Below are positions 26,237-35,023 of a DNA stretch of 64,000 bases, piece by piece. Position numbers and translations under genes: made by a program. Position 1 is the stretch's first letter, and each line of letters begins with the position of its first letter. The stretch comes from G963667425 sp963667425 [NCBI: bacterium]. Lineage in GTDB: Bacteria > UBP6 > UBA1177. The stretch is from contig OY763407.1 of assembly GCA_963667425.1 (NCBI GenBank), positions 434,001 to 498,000 on the forward strand, read 5' to 3'. Below the pieces are notes generated by a model. That model did no database searches, was not told the DNA's origin, and saw only the letters and a program-made list of their open reading frames with translations.

Positions 26237-27379
26237 ATGAGGCGCAGATTTGCTTTTATAAATAAAGAATCATCACTACTTTCTGAGTTTGTTCATAATG
26301 TGGAACCATATTCTCCAATTTCATCAAGAGATAAGATTTTGGATCATCACTGTGATCTTCCACCTCTCAAGCTTGACTGGAATGAAGCAACTATTCCTCC
26401 TTCACCAAGAGTTACCGAAGCTATTACTGATGCTTTAACACATAATGCAAATCTCCTTAACTGGTATCCTGAGCTTTTTAGTGAAAGACTTCGTACAAAA
26501 CTTCAGGACTATACAGGTAGGAATCATAATGAAATACTTGTAACCAATGGCAGCGATGATGCTCTTGAGCTGATATGCAAGGTTTTCCTTGATCCGGGAG
26601 ATCAGGTAATAGTTCCTTTCCCGACATATACTCATTTTCTTACTTACGTTGAATCCAGAGGCGCTGTAATAAGAAAGGCTGAATCGGAAGATGTCTTTAA
26701 CCCTGGTATTTCATCTATAATTTCCAAGATTAATTACAAAACAAAGCTTATATACATAGTAAATCCCAATAATCCTACCGGTGTGCTTCTTTCTCTTGCT
26801 GAAATAAGAAAAGTGCTTGAAATGGCATCAGACAGTATAGTTATTGTTGATGAAGCTTATTACGAATTTTCAGGAATGTCAGCAGTAGATCTCATTGATG
26901 AATATGACAATCTTATAGTTACAAGAACTTTTTCAAAAGCCTGGGCGATGGCCGGATTAAGAGTTGGTTATGCAATGAGCAATTCTGCAAATATTCTTGC
27001 ATTAAGCAGAATTTTTAATCCTAAAAGTGTTAATGTTTTAGCTCAAATAGCAGCTTCAGCTGCACTTGATGATATCGATTATACCAGAAGATATATAAAT
27101 GAAGTTACTGCAAGCAAACATATTCTTATTGATTACTTTTCAAGAAAAGGTATAGAGGCTCATAACAGCGAAGCAAATTATATAATGGTCCATTATCCTG
27201 CAGTTCATGATCTTCTTGCTGAAATGGAAAAGGAAAATGTATTTGTAAGAGACAGAAGTTTCTTTAAAGCACTTCCTGATTCTTTCAGAATAACTCTTGG
27301 TAATGCTGAACAAACTGCTGATCTTATCTCAAGACTTGATAAAATCTTAGACAGAGTTGAAAAAAAACATCAAAGCTGA
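26237..27379 (+). CDS. HisC-like class I/II aminotransferase
   Basis: This 380-residue PLP enzyme has the fold-type I features LDWNEATIPPSP (N-terminal substrate lid), TNGSDDALELICKVFLDPGD, NPNNPTGVLL, VDEAYYEFSG and the PLP lysine K234 in TRTFSKAWAMAGLRVGY. These match histidinol-phosphate aminotransferases, which also act on aromatic amino acids. No histidine biosynthesis genes are nearby, so the physiological substrate is uncertain. The unusual N-terminal 30 residues (MRRRFAFINKESS) may bind a regulator or be an extension. A sigma-54 promoter and two dyads upstream suggest nitrogen or stress control. Confidence 0.82.
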   Translation: MRRRFAFINKESSLLSEFVHNVEPYSPISSRDKILDHHCDLPPLKLDWNEATIPPSPRVTEAITDALTHNANLLNWYPELFSERLRTKLQDYTGRNHNEILVTNGSDDALELICKVFLDPGDQVIVPFPTYTHFLTYVESRGAVIRKAESEDVFNPGISSIISKINYKTKLIYIVNPNNPTGVLLSLAEIRKVLEMASDSIVIVDEAYYEFSGMSAVDLIDEYDNLIVTRTFSKAWAMAGLRVGYAMSNSANILALSRIFNPKSVNVLAQIAASAALDDIDYTRRYINEVTASKHILIDYFSRKGIEAHNSEANYIMVHYPAVHDLLAEMEKENVFVRDRSFFKALPDSFRITLGNAEQTADLISRLDKILDRVEKKHQS

Positions 27380-27441
27380 AATAAAATCCATAAATTGATT
27401 GTTACTTAGGAGTAATTTTTGTTTTTTAACGAAGTGAAACT

Positions 27442-27993
27442 ATGGAAGAGTTAATTAAAGAAAACCTTGATATCATTTTCAGATATTCTCTTTTTATTAC
27501 AGGTAAAAGGGAACTTGCAATGGATCTGATGCAGGATACTATTGTAAGAGCCATAGAAAAAAAGAATCTGTATAATGAACAGCAGGCGTTTAGATCGTGG
27601 ATCTTTACGATGCTTAAAAACAATTACATAAATACATATAAGAAAAAAGCTCTTCATAATGAAATAACTGAATCTGAAATGCAGTCTGATGATAATGTAC
27701 TTCCTTTTGTATTTGAGGATAAAACTTCATCGCTTGAACTTGTTACGGATCCTGTTTTAAAAAATTCTATAATGGAAGCTTTTGCATCAATGCCGGATGA
27801 TTATAGAGATGTATGTTATCTTGTTGATGTCGAAGGACTTTCTTACAATGAAGTTGCTGATGAACTTGCTGTTCCTATAGGCACAGTAATGTCAAGGCTT
27901 CATAGAGGAAGAGATTTTCTTAAAAAGTGTTTATATAATGAAGCTTCGGAGTTGGGTTTAATAAAGAAAGGAAAAAAGAGATATGGAAGCTAA
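27442..27993 (+). CDS. ECF-type RNA polymerase sigma factor
   Basis: This 183-residue sigma-70 family member has only regions 2 and 4. Region 2 contains AMDLMQDTIVRAIEKK and FRSWIFTMLKNNYINTYKK (core binding and -10 recognition). Region 4 contains SMPDDYRDVCYLVDVEGLSY followed by the helix-turn-helix VPIGTVMSRLHRGRDFLK. The next gene is a zinc-finger anti-sigma factor overlapping it by 11 nt. It probably directs an envelope- or redox-stress regulon including the following glycosyltransferase. Confidence 0.92.
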   Translation: MEELIKENLDIIFRYSLFITGKRELAMDLMQDTIVRAIEKKNLYNEQQAFRSWIFTMLKNNYINTYKKKALHNEITESEMQSDDNVLPFVFEDKTSSLELVTDPVLKNSIMEAFASMPDDYRDVCYLVDVEGLSYNEVADELAVPIGTVMSRLHRGRDFLKKCLYNEASELGLIKKGKKRYGS

Positions 27994-28777
27994 AAAAGAA
28001 TGTTTTGATATCATTTTTATTGAACAGTTTGTTGATAACGAACTTAGTTATCAGGATGCTGCTGCTGTTGCGGCACATATAAAAGAGTGTGAGACTTGCA
28101 GAACTGAATATCATAGATTGAAACAGCTTAAGTCATTCCTTTCTTTTATTGCTCAAGATGAAGTTTTATCTGAAATAGAGAAACAGGGATTTGAAAATGT
28201 GATCTATGAATCCTCCAAAAAAAGCAGACATTCTTTTTTTGATATTTTTAGAAATTTTTCTTTCTCATATAATCAGTTTGTATCTGCAGGTGTTTCTTTG
28301 ATGGGCGTAATAATTCTGACAGTATTTTTTACCCTTGATTCTAAAAAAGAGGAAAACCTTTTTATTAATGAAATGCTCAGCCTGCATGATAAAGATCTTC
28401 CTGATGAATTTACAGAAAAAGATAATGTTGATAATATTGTGAAAGCTAATTTAAATTTTGATCCTAAAATCAACAAACTTATGAAAAGATTTCCAAATGT
28501 TAGAGGCCGTTTTGATCAGTTCGGTTCAACACCTGTTGCCTCTATAAAAATGAGAAACGGTGATGAAAGCGGTACTGTTTTTATGGGAAAAAACACAAAA
28601 GAGCTTAGAGAAATAATGGATCATCTCTCATGTACAGGTCAGGATTGCAAATTAAGAGAATCAACAATAGGTAATCGTGATGTTGTTAGTTGTGAAAAGG
28701 AAGACAATGGTTACTTTGTCGTTTCAGATAATGCTAAAGTTCGCTCTGCAATGGCAAGGCTAATATGTGATGAATAG
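27983..28777 (+). CDS. Membrane-bound zf-HC2 anti-sigma factor
   Basis: This 264-residue protein has the N-terminal zinc anti-sigma motif (FVDNELSYQDAAAVAAHI then H-x3-C-x2-C, ECETC), a membrane helix at about 97-115 (AGVSLMGVIILTVFF), and an extracytoplasmic domain of about 145 residues with three cysteines (SCTGQDC and VVSCEK). The zinc motif binds and silences the upstream ECF sigma; the outer domain would sense the signal. The Cys distribution suggests a disulfide, hence possible redox sensing, but that is inference. It overlaps both neighbours, indicating translational coupling. Confidence 0.88.
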   Translation: MEAKKECFDIIFIEQFVDNELSYQDAAAVAAHIKECETCRTEYHRLKQLKSFLSFIAQDEVLSEIEKQGFENVIYESSKKSRHSFFDIFRNFSFSYNQFVSAGVSLMGVIILTVFFTLDSKKEENLFINEMLSLHDKDLPDEFTEKDNVDNIVKANLNFDPKINKLMKRFPNVRGRFDQFGSTPVASIKMRNGDESGTVFMGKNTKELREIMDHLSCTGQDCKLRESTIGNRDVVSCEKEDNGYFVVSDNAKVRSAMARLICDE

Positions 28778-29609
28778 ATCTCCTTTAGTTTCTGTAATTA
28801 TTCCAACATTTAACCGGAAGTCTTTTGTAAAGGAGGCTCTTGAATCTGTTCTTTTCCAAACTTATGATAACTATGAAGTTATTGTCGTTGATGATGGTTC
28901 TACAGACAATACAAAAGAGTTTTTATCTTCTTTTAAACCGCATATAAAATATATTTACCAGGAAAATAAAGGTGTTTCAGCCGCAAGAAACTGTGGTGCA
29001 AAGATATCTAAAGGTAAATTCCTCGCTTTTCTGGATAGTGATGATCTCTGGAAAAGAGAAAAGCTTGAAAGACAAATGAACTATATGATTGAAAATGATT
29101 ATCTTATTTCACAAACAGATGAAACGTGGATAAGAAATGGGAAACACCTTAATAAAAAAGTGAAACACGCAAAACCTCTGGATGATATTTACTTTCCATC
29201 TCTTGCAATGTGTCTTGTAACTCCTTCAGCAGTGGTTATAGAAAAAGAGCTTTTTTTTAAATATGGTGGATTTGACGAGTCTCTTCTTTCGTGTGAAGAT
29301 TATGATTTATGGATAAGAATGGGTGCTTTTGAAAAAATAGGATGTCTTTATGAAGAGCTTGTTATCAAAAGAGGTGGACACGAAGATCAGCTTTCTTCAG
29401 CTTTTGGGCTTGACAGATATAGAATTCTCTCTTTAAATAGTTTTATTAAAGAAACGTTAACTCTTGATCAAGATAAAAGAGATGCTGCTGTAAAAATGCT
29501 TATTGATAAATGTGAAGTTTATCTGATAGGTCTGAGAAAAAGAGATAAATACTCTGAAATATATGAAATAGAAGCTATTTTAGATGGGGTTTCTGTAAAA
29601 AAGATTTAG
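28767..29609 (+). CDS. Family 2 glycosyltransferase
   Basis: This 280-residue GT-A fold enzyme transfers sugar from a nucleotide donor. It shows PLVSVIIPTFNRKSFVKEAL, IVVDDGSTDNT, GVSAARNCGAK, the metal-binding FLDSDDLW and CEDYDLWIRMGAFE. No membrane helices are present, so it is cytosolic or peripheral, and the acceptor is unknown. Start GTG 28767 or ATG 28770, both overlapping the anti-sigma stop; ATG is the more likely. Coupling to a sigma/anti-sigma pair is unusual for GT2 enzymes. Confidence 0.9.
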   Translation: MMNRSPLVSVIIPTFNRKSFVKEALESVLFQTYDNYEVIVVDDGSTDNTKEFLSSFKPHIKYIYQENKGVSAARNCGAKISKGKFLAFLDSDDLWKREKLERQMNYMIENDYLISQTDETWIRNGKHLNKKVKHAKPLDDIYFPSLAMCLVTPSAVVIEKELFFKYGGFDESLLSCEDYDLWIRMGAFEKIGCLYEELVIKRGGHEDQLSSAFGLDRYRILSLNSFIKETLTLDQDKRDAAVKMLIDKCEVYLIGLRKRDKYSEIYEIEAILDGVSVKKI

Positions 29610-29632
29610 GTTTTAAGCCTTATTTCTTTTTC
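29598..29632. terminator. Possible bidirectional terminator between convergent genes
   Basis: AAAAAGA...TAGG and CCT...TTCTTTTT flank TTTTAAG between the converging glycosyltransferase and sulfatase genes. The stem is interrupted and overlaps both coding ends, so confidence is low. Confidence 0.3.
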
Positions 29633-31500
29633 TCTACCAGTACGGTTTCAAATAAATCTATAAATTCTTTCTCGAATTCATTCTCAGGATGTTCCAGATT
29701 TATCAGCAGATTATTCTTCTGCTCTGTAAATCTTATGAATCCCTTTTCAAAGCCTATCGAATAAGGTTTTCTATTTTGATTGTAGAGAGAATCTCCCCAC
29801 CATCCGTAAGGTTTGTTATATCCTAAAAGATTAATTATTGTAGGTGCAATATCTACTTGGCTGGCGAGTGTATTTTTGTTTATTTCAGGAAGCTTTTGTT
29901 TGGAAAGTGTTATAAAAGGAATTTTTTCAAGATTGTTTTTAGGGTGTCCAGGTATTTTGCCTGAAGCATTGTTTATAGGGCAGGAGTGGTCAGATGAAAT
30001 TATTATGAGTGTTTGTTCATCAAAAAGATTCTTTTGGTCAAGTTCTTTTATGAAATTGTTAATATCGTAGTCCATATTATCTATTGCATGAAGCCAGCGA
30101 TAGGCTTTAGTATCAATTCCTTGTTTCAGATTTTTTCTTTCAGGATATTTAAGATGTCTGTATTCTATTTGTCCGTATGGCGGATGAGTATCTATTCCAA
30201 ATATGGTTATAAAAAGTTTCTTATCTTTATGTTTTTCAATATATTCTGCAGCTTTACTGTAAAGAATTCTATCTTCAAGTCCCCATCCATAGATATATTT
30301 TCTTAAATCTTCGTCTTCGTAGAAGTTTTCTCTGCCAATAATTTCCTTAAAACCCATGTTTTGGAAAAGAATGTTCTCATTAGCAAAAAATTTTGAAGCA
30401 CTTCTCATAAAAACAGTATCAAATCCTTTTGTGTTTAATAGTTTTGGAAGTGAGTTTTTATATCCTGTAAGATTTTGAATGTTATAGTTAGGGTGGCTGT
30501 TCATGATTACAGTTATACCCTGAAGTGTTGGGGAGCCTGTTGTATATAAATTCGTAAAGGTATTTTGCATAATATTTTTAGAACAGAAAAACTTATCAGC
30601 AAAAGGTGTTGGGAGCTTTCGATTGTAACATGAAAGAGCACTAAGTGAAATAGATTCTGTGAGTATGTATATGATTCTGTTATAAGGTTGTAGTTCCAAA
30701 TTGGTGTTTTCTTTTTTATCTATAGGTATTGATAGTTTATCTATAACATTCTTATATTCCAAGTGTGAATTTTTTATTTTAAAACTATCGGAAGAAAGTT
30801 GATAATTTTCTACAAAATCAGCAGTTTCAGGTGAAAGTTCTTTAAAACGATCTCCAAGAGTTGGAAATATCACATCTTTTACAAGACTTAAAAACTGATT
30901 TCTTGATGTATAGTAAAGTTGAGCATTTCTGAATCCCATTATGACTTTATCAAGTTTTTCATTTTGTTTTTTTCTGAATATTCCTGAAGAATTTAGTACA
31001 GTAAGAAGAATGATAATTAAAAAAAGAGTAAGAGATCTATGTAGAATATATTTACTGTCTATTCTATTTGTAATTTTATAAAAAAACATAAATGCGAAAA
31101 TCAGTACTAAAAGAAGCACTATGAAACCGTACCATGGAACAAAGGATGTTACACTGTAAGGTGTTATTAGAGCAAAGTGGTGTCTTTCAACCATCGTGTT
31201 GCCAAAATAATAAAGCAGTATATTTGCTATGGTAAGAAGAAGATTTGTTGTAAGAAATAGCGCTGCTAAAGCAGAGTTGCGGAAAATCTTCTTTAGCAGA
31301 AATACTATAAGTAAAAGCAGTACAGCATCAAAAATAAGTTTAAGTAGGAAAGATATAGTTACCTGATAGTCTTTAAGGTCAAATCCATTCTTATAGGTTG
31401 CAACGCCAATAAAAAATATGTTTAAAGTAGTGAAAATTATAATAAGTATAAGCTGCCATTTATCTAAGAAAGGATAAAATTTCTTTAATAAATTCTTCAT
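29620..31500 (-). CDS. LtaS/phosphoglycerol-transferase-like membrane sulfatase
   Basis: This 626-residue protein has five N-terminal membrane helices (within residues 12-175) and an extracytoplasmic alkaline-phosphatase-fold domain (about 265-600). Signature points are ILTESISLSALS (first metal ligand Glu), YTTGSPTLQG with the candidate nucleophilic Thr, FGIDTHPPYG and SSDHSCP (metal-binding Asp-His). The family transfers phosphoglycerol or phosphoethanolamine to glycans or lipids outside the membrane. In this Gram-negative setting a phosphoethanolamine- or phosphoglycerol-transferase for surface glycans is likeliest. It follows the GT22 gene by 11 nt. Confidence 0.85.
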   Translation of the reverse strand: MKNLLKKFYPFLDKWQLILIIIFTTLNIFFIGVATYKNGFDLKDYQVTISFLLKLIFDAVLLLLIVFLLKKIFRNSALAALFLTTNLLLTIANILLYYFGNTMVERHHFALITPYSVTSFVPWYGFIVLLLVLIFAFMFFYKITNRIDSKYILHRSLTLFLIIILLTVLNSSGIFRKKQNEKLDKVIMGFRNAQLYYTSRNQFLSLVKDVIFPTLGDRFKELSPETADFVENYQLSSDSFKIKNSHLEYKNVIDKLSIPIDKKENTNLELQPYNRIIYILTESISLSALSCYNRKLPTPFADKFFCSKNIMQNTFTNLYTTGSPTLQGITVIMNSHPNYNIQNLTGYKNSLPKLLNTKGFDTVFMRSASKFFANENILFQNMGFKEIIGRENFYEDEDLRKYIYGWGLEDRILYSKAAEYIEKHKDKKLFITIFGIDTHPPYGQIEYRHLKYPERKNLKQGIDTKAYRWLHAIDNMDYDINNFIKELDQKNLFDEQTLIIISSDHSCPINNASGKIPGHPKNNLEKIPFITLSKQKLPEINKNTLASQVDIAPTIINLLGYNKPYGWWGDSLYNQNRKPYSIGFEKGFIRFTEQKNNLLINLEHPENEFEKEFIDLFETVLVEKKK

Positions 31501-31511
31501 ATCATAGCTTT

Positions 31512-33389
31512 CTATTTGATTTTAATACTTCCGAGACTGTATAATCTATCGCCCTGCAGAGGCGTAACTTCTATTGCATCAAACTCCTGATGTACAAGTT
31601 TTTCAGGTAGTTTAATTGTATGGACATACATTCCTCTATCTCTTTTTTTTGCAGGAAGAATTATTTTGTCAATAGTGTTGTTGTTTCTTTTAAAAATTAG
31701 CTGATATTTATCCGAGGAGTCAACAGCAATTGATATTTCTGTTCCATTTTGAGGTGTATCAAAAGAAATATCAACACCTTGTTCACACATTATAATATTT
31801 CCATTGTCGCACCAGGCAGATGCCTTTTTAGTATTCTTAGGTAGTCTGCTGTATTTAATATTTTTTTTCTTATTTTCAGTTATAAGTTTATATACGTCAA
31901 AATCTTTTGTTTCTCCATATTTTTTTAACGTTTTATTATAATGCTTTATTTTTTTAAAAGTTCCTTTTCTTATGGCAAAATAAGTGTTGTTTATACAGGA
32001 ATCTTTTTTTATTTTAATATTCTTTACTAAATCGTTTTCATCTGTTGAATATGTTATTGAACTGTTTTTATGAAAATATGCATAGCCACCTGACCAGATT
32101 CTTGGAACACCATAGATATATGCTTCTTTAAGATCTTTTATATGATAAAGATACATTGATATCTCAAGAGAGCCTGTTATTTTTCTGACAGTGTTATCAT
32201 CTTTGCCATAGAATTCTCTTGTTACGGTTGATGAGTTCCAGTTCGTTCTGAAATTTATAGCTTCCTGTGTATATGAAATAAGGATTAGCAAAATGGAAAG
32301 TGACAAGATATAAAAATTTTTATATCTTTCATATATTGTTGCAAAAAAAGCTGAAGAAAGTGCAAAAACAGGAAAAAAGAATGGAAAAACGAATCTTGGT
32401 TCTTTATGCTGTACAATGCAGTGAACTATGAAAAAGAAAAGAAAAGGAAAAAGAAAAAGAAATTCTTTTTTTCGTTTTTTCATCATAATTATAATAAATA
32501 TACAAAAAAGTCCTGCTGTAATGTACGTTATGGGGCTAACTGTTGAAGCTATATCCTGTAAATAAAAATACCACGGAGAGACTCCATGTTTGTTAGCAAC
32601 TCCTTTGCTTATATTATAATCCAGATAAGTTATAAGAGAGTGCATGAAAGATCCCCAGGTGAATTTATCAATAATTCCCTGAACAGCCATCATTCCTATA
32701 TAACTGAAACCAAAAACCAAGGATGTTTTTATATGTTTTCTGGATGTTGTTAAAAATGAAAGGGCGATTCCAAATGCAAAAACAGCAGTTTGAAATCTCA
32801 GCATAAAGGCTATTCCAGCAAAGAAAGCAGATAATAAAAGGTATTTTAATTTATATTTTTCAATATATATAATGGCTTGATGAACAGAAAATATCATAAA
32901 AGGAAGAGCAATAGATTCTGTTAATGTTCTTGCCGAAATGTAAGAGAGAAAATAGTTTAAAGTAAGAGGAACTGTAAATATAAACGCTGTGGATTTATCT
33001 TTAAACCACCTTTTTGATATAAGATAAAACGAAGAAACAGCCAGAGAATGAAATATTCCAAGAAATGCTTTTACAAAACCATTAAGATAATACGGATCAT
33101 CTATTCCTATTAAATTTAATATTTTGTAGACACCTGCAATAATTCCTGGAAATACCCAGCTTCTTGCTCCAACTTCAAATTCCCAGTATGTTATTGCTTT
33201 ACCAAACACTATTTTATGAGCCATTTCGACAGTCTGAAAAATTTCATCAGGATAAAGCTGTGCAATGCTGGTAAAAGCAGCATATGTTCTAAAAATAAAT
33301 GCTGAAAGAAATATGAAGATAAATAGTGATTTATCTGAGGTATTTTCTATTTTGTTCATTAATTTGGTGTAGCAGGAATTTATATCCAA
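31512..33389 (-). CDS. GT22 family (Alg9/PIG-B-like) mannosyltransferase-like membrane protein
   Basis: This polytopic protein of about 625 residues has 10 or more helices and a soluble C-terminal tail. The first loop has YPDEIFQTVEMAHKIVFG with WEFEVGARSWVFPGI, closely resembling GT-C/GT22 enzymes (PDE motif, catalytic acid; the family's ArgSW signature). Such enzymes use polyprenyl-phosphate sugars on the outer face of the membrane. A TTG start at 33389 is proposed because AGGAG lies 5 nt before it; the frame continues up to a TTG at 33431 without a site, and an ATG at 33359 also lacks one. Partner of the adjacent sulfatase. Confidence 0.75.
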   Translation of the reverse strand: MDINSCYTKLMNKIENTSDKSLFIFIFLSAFIFRTYAAFTSIAQLYPDEIFQTVEMAHKIVFGKAITYWEFEVGARSWVFPGIIAGVYKILNLIGIDDPYYLNGFVKAFLGIFHSLAVSSFYLISKRWFKDKSTAFIFTVPLTLNYFLSYISARTLTESIALPFMIFSVHQAIIYIEKYKLKYLLLSAFFAGIAFMLRFQTAVFAFGIALSFLTTSRKHIKTSLVFGFSYIGMMAVQGIIDKFTWGSFMHSLITYLDYNISKGVANKHGVSPWYFYLQDIASTVSPITYITAGLFCIFIIIMMKKRKKEFLFLFPFLFFFIVHCIVQHKEPRFVFPFFFPVFALSSAFFATIYERYKNFYILSLSILLILISYTQEAINFRTNWNSSTVTREFYGKDDNTVRKITGSLEISMYLYHIKDLKEAYIYGVPRIWSGGYAYFHKNSSITYSTDENDLVKNIKIKKDSCINNTYFAIRKGTFKKIKHYNKTLKKYGETKDFDVYKLITENKKKNIKYSRLPKNTKKASAWCDNGNIIMCEQGVDISFDTPQNGTEISIAVDSSDKYQLIFKRNNNTIDKIILPAKKRDRGMYVHTIKLPEKLVHQEFDAIEVTPLQGDRLYSLGSIKIK

Positions 33390-33455
33390 AAAATCTCCTA
33401 ATTTACTCAAAATCTGCAATAAATGTAGCAAATAGCAGAATAAAGATTCAAAAAT

Positions 33456-33474
33456 ATACTGTTTTTTACAGTAT
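33456..33474 (-). terminator. Hairpin after the NtrC-type gene, probable terminator
   Basis: On the minus strand ATACTGT-AAAAA-ACAGTAT forms a 7-bp stem followed by ATTTTT, between the activator stop at 33548 and the GT22 start. It could equally be an operator of the GT22 gene. Confidence 0.45.
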
Positions 33475-33547
33475 TCTCAAGTTTTGAGCTTTTTTTATTT
33501 ATAAAACTGGGTGCTTTAAATATAAAAGAACTGTTTTTAGAGATATA

Positions 33548-34894
33548 TTAAAAATCTTCTTCTGTTAGTTTTCTGTAAATTGTTCTTTCACCTATTCCCA
33601 GTATTTCTGCTGTTTTTCTTTTATTCCCATCAGTGTATTTAAGTGTCTCGATAATAACTTTTTTTTCTATATCCTCCATACTCATTTCACCAATAGGAAT
33701 TAAAATATTGTTTATTTGAGTTGTTGGAGTGATTTCCGGTCTGGAATTTTCTGAATCAGGAGAAAGAAGGAACAATCTTATTTCGTTCTCAAGTTCTCTC
33801 ACATTTCCAGGCCATTTTTTCATTGATAGTTTCCTTTTAAACTGTGGAGAGAGGGTTATGTCTTTTGTTCTGTATTCCTTTCCAAATTTTTCGGCAAGAA
33901 AATCTGCCAGAACCGGAATATCCTCAATTCTTTCTCTGAGGGGAGGAATTTCTATTCTGAAAGCTGATATTCTGTAAAAAAGATCACTTCTGAATGTTCC
34001 TGTATTTATTTCATTTTGAAGCTCTCTGTTTGTTGCAGCTATTATTCTTATATCGCATTTAACAGGATGATTACTGCCAACAGGAAAATATTCTTTTTCC
34101 TGTATAAATCTCAACAATTTACTTTGTAGCGAAAGCGGCATTTCTCCTATTTCGTCTATAAAAAGAGTTCCCCCTTCAGCAGCACCTGCAAATCCCGAGT
34201 AATTTTTTTCAGCTCCGGTAAATGCACCTTTTTTGTAGCCAAAAAGTTCTGCCTCTATAAGTGAAGGTGTTACAGCAGCTGCATTAAATGCTACAAAAGG
34301 CTTTTCAGCTCTATTGCTTTTCTTTAAAATATATCTTGCAACTAATTCTTTTCCGGTTCCACTTTCTCCGGTAATAAGAACTGTTTCATCTGTTGGCGCA
34401 AGTTTTTCTGCAAGTTTTATTATTTTTTCCATTTTATCAGAAACATGGACTATTTTATATCGATCTTCATTTAGGGTATCAATTTCTTTCTTTAGTCTTA
34501 TATTTTCTCTGCTTAATGCTGCAGATTCAATGGCTTTGTTTATTTGTTGAACAAGAACTTCATAACTGCTTAAAGGTTTTGTCAGAAAGTTAAAAGCCCC
34601 CTGTTGCATTGCTTCAACAGCTGTTTCCACGTTTCCATAGGCCGTAAGCATGATTACAGGAAGATCTTTACGAAGTTCTCTGCATTTTCTGAGAACATCC
34701 ATGCCATTTAAAGCTCCAGGCATTGCAAGGTCAGTAATAACTGTAAAATATTTATCTCCTTCCGATTCAAGTTTACTTACAGCATCTGCACCATCATTTG
34801 CAGTGTCAACTTTAAATCCTTTTCTTTCAAGGATCAGTTTTATTGTTTCTCTAAGTGCTTTTTCATCGTCTACAAAAAGAATCTTTTTAAACAT
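33548..34894 (-). CDS. NtrC-family sigma-54-dependent response regulator
   Basis: This 448-residue protein has a receiver domain (1-120, phosphorylation site Asp55 in VITDLAMPG), a AAA+ domain (about 145-375) with Walker A GESGTGKELVAR, the sigma-54-contacting loop GYKKGAFTGA, Walker B GTLFIDEIGE and an arginine-finger region, and a C-terminal Fis-type helix-turn-helix (TDGNKRKTAEILGIGERTIY). It activates RpoN promoters by ATP hydrolysis after phosphorylation. No kinase is adjacent; the orphan PAS kinase at 20665-22761 could pair with it. The ATG has GGAG 7 nt before it. Confidence 0.94.
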   Translation of the reverse strand: MFKKILFVDDEKALRETIKLILERKGFKVDTANDGADAVSKLESEGDKYFTVITDLAMPGALNGMDVLRKCRELRKDLPVIMLTAYGNVETAVEAMQQGAFNFLTKPLSSYEVLVQQINKAIESAALSRENIRLKKEIDTLNEDRYKIVHVSDKMEKIIKLAEKLAPTDETVLITGESGTGKELVARYILKKSNRAEKPFVAFNAAAVTPSLIEAELFGYKKGAFTGAEKNYSGFAGAAEGGTLFIDEIGEMPLSLQSKLLRFIQEKEYFPVGSNHPVKCDIRIIAATNRELQNEINTGTFRSDLFYRISAFRIEIPPLRERIEDIPVLADFLAEKFGKEYRTKDITLSPQFKRKLSMKKWPGNVRELENEIRLFLLSPDSENSRPEITPTTQINNILIPIGEMSMEDIEKKVIIETLKYTDGNKRKTAEILGIGERTIYRKLTEEDF

Positions 34895-34924
34895 TTATCT
34901 TACTCCGACCTACAAATACCAGTG

Positions 34925-34952
34925 ATTTTAACACAAAAACACTTTGTCGCAA
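34925..34952 (-). promoter_or_regulatory. Promoter of the NtrC-type regulator gene
   Basis: On the minus strand TTGCGA (34952-34947), a 16-bp spacer and TAAAAT (34930-34925) lie about 30 bp before the start. It is back to back with the lipoprotein promoter. Confidence 0.5.
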
Positions 34953-34960
34953 GGTATTTC

Positions 34961-34988
34961 TTGAAAAGTATGAAGACCTCATTATAAT
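34961..34988 (+). promoter_or_regulatory. Promoter of the lipoprotein/dksA/priA unit
   Basis: TTGAAA (34961-34966), 16-bp spacer, TATAAT (34983-34988), 35 bp before the ATG at 35024. Confidence 0.6.
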
Positions 34989-35023
34989 AAATCCGTTATT
35001 TTTATGAATAGGGTTTTATTTCG

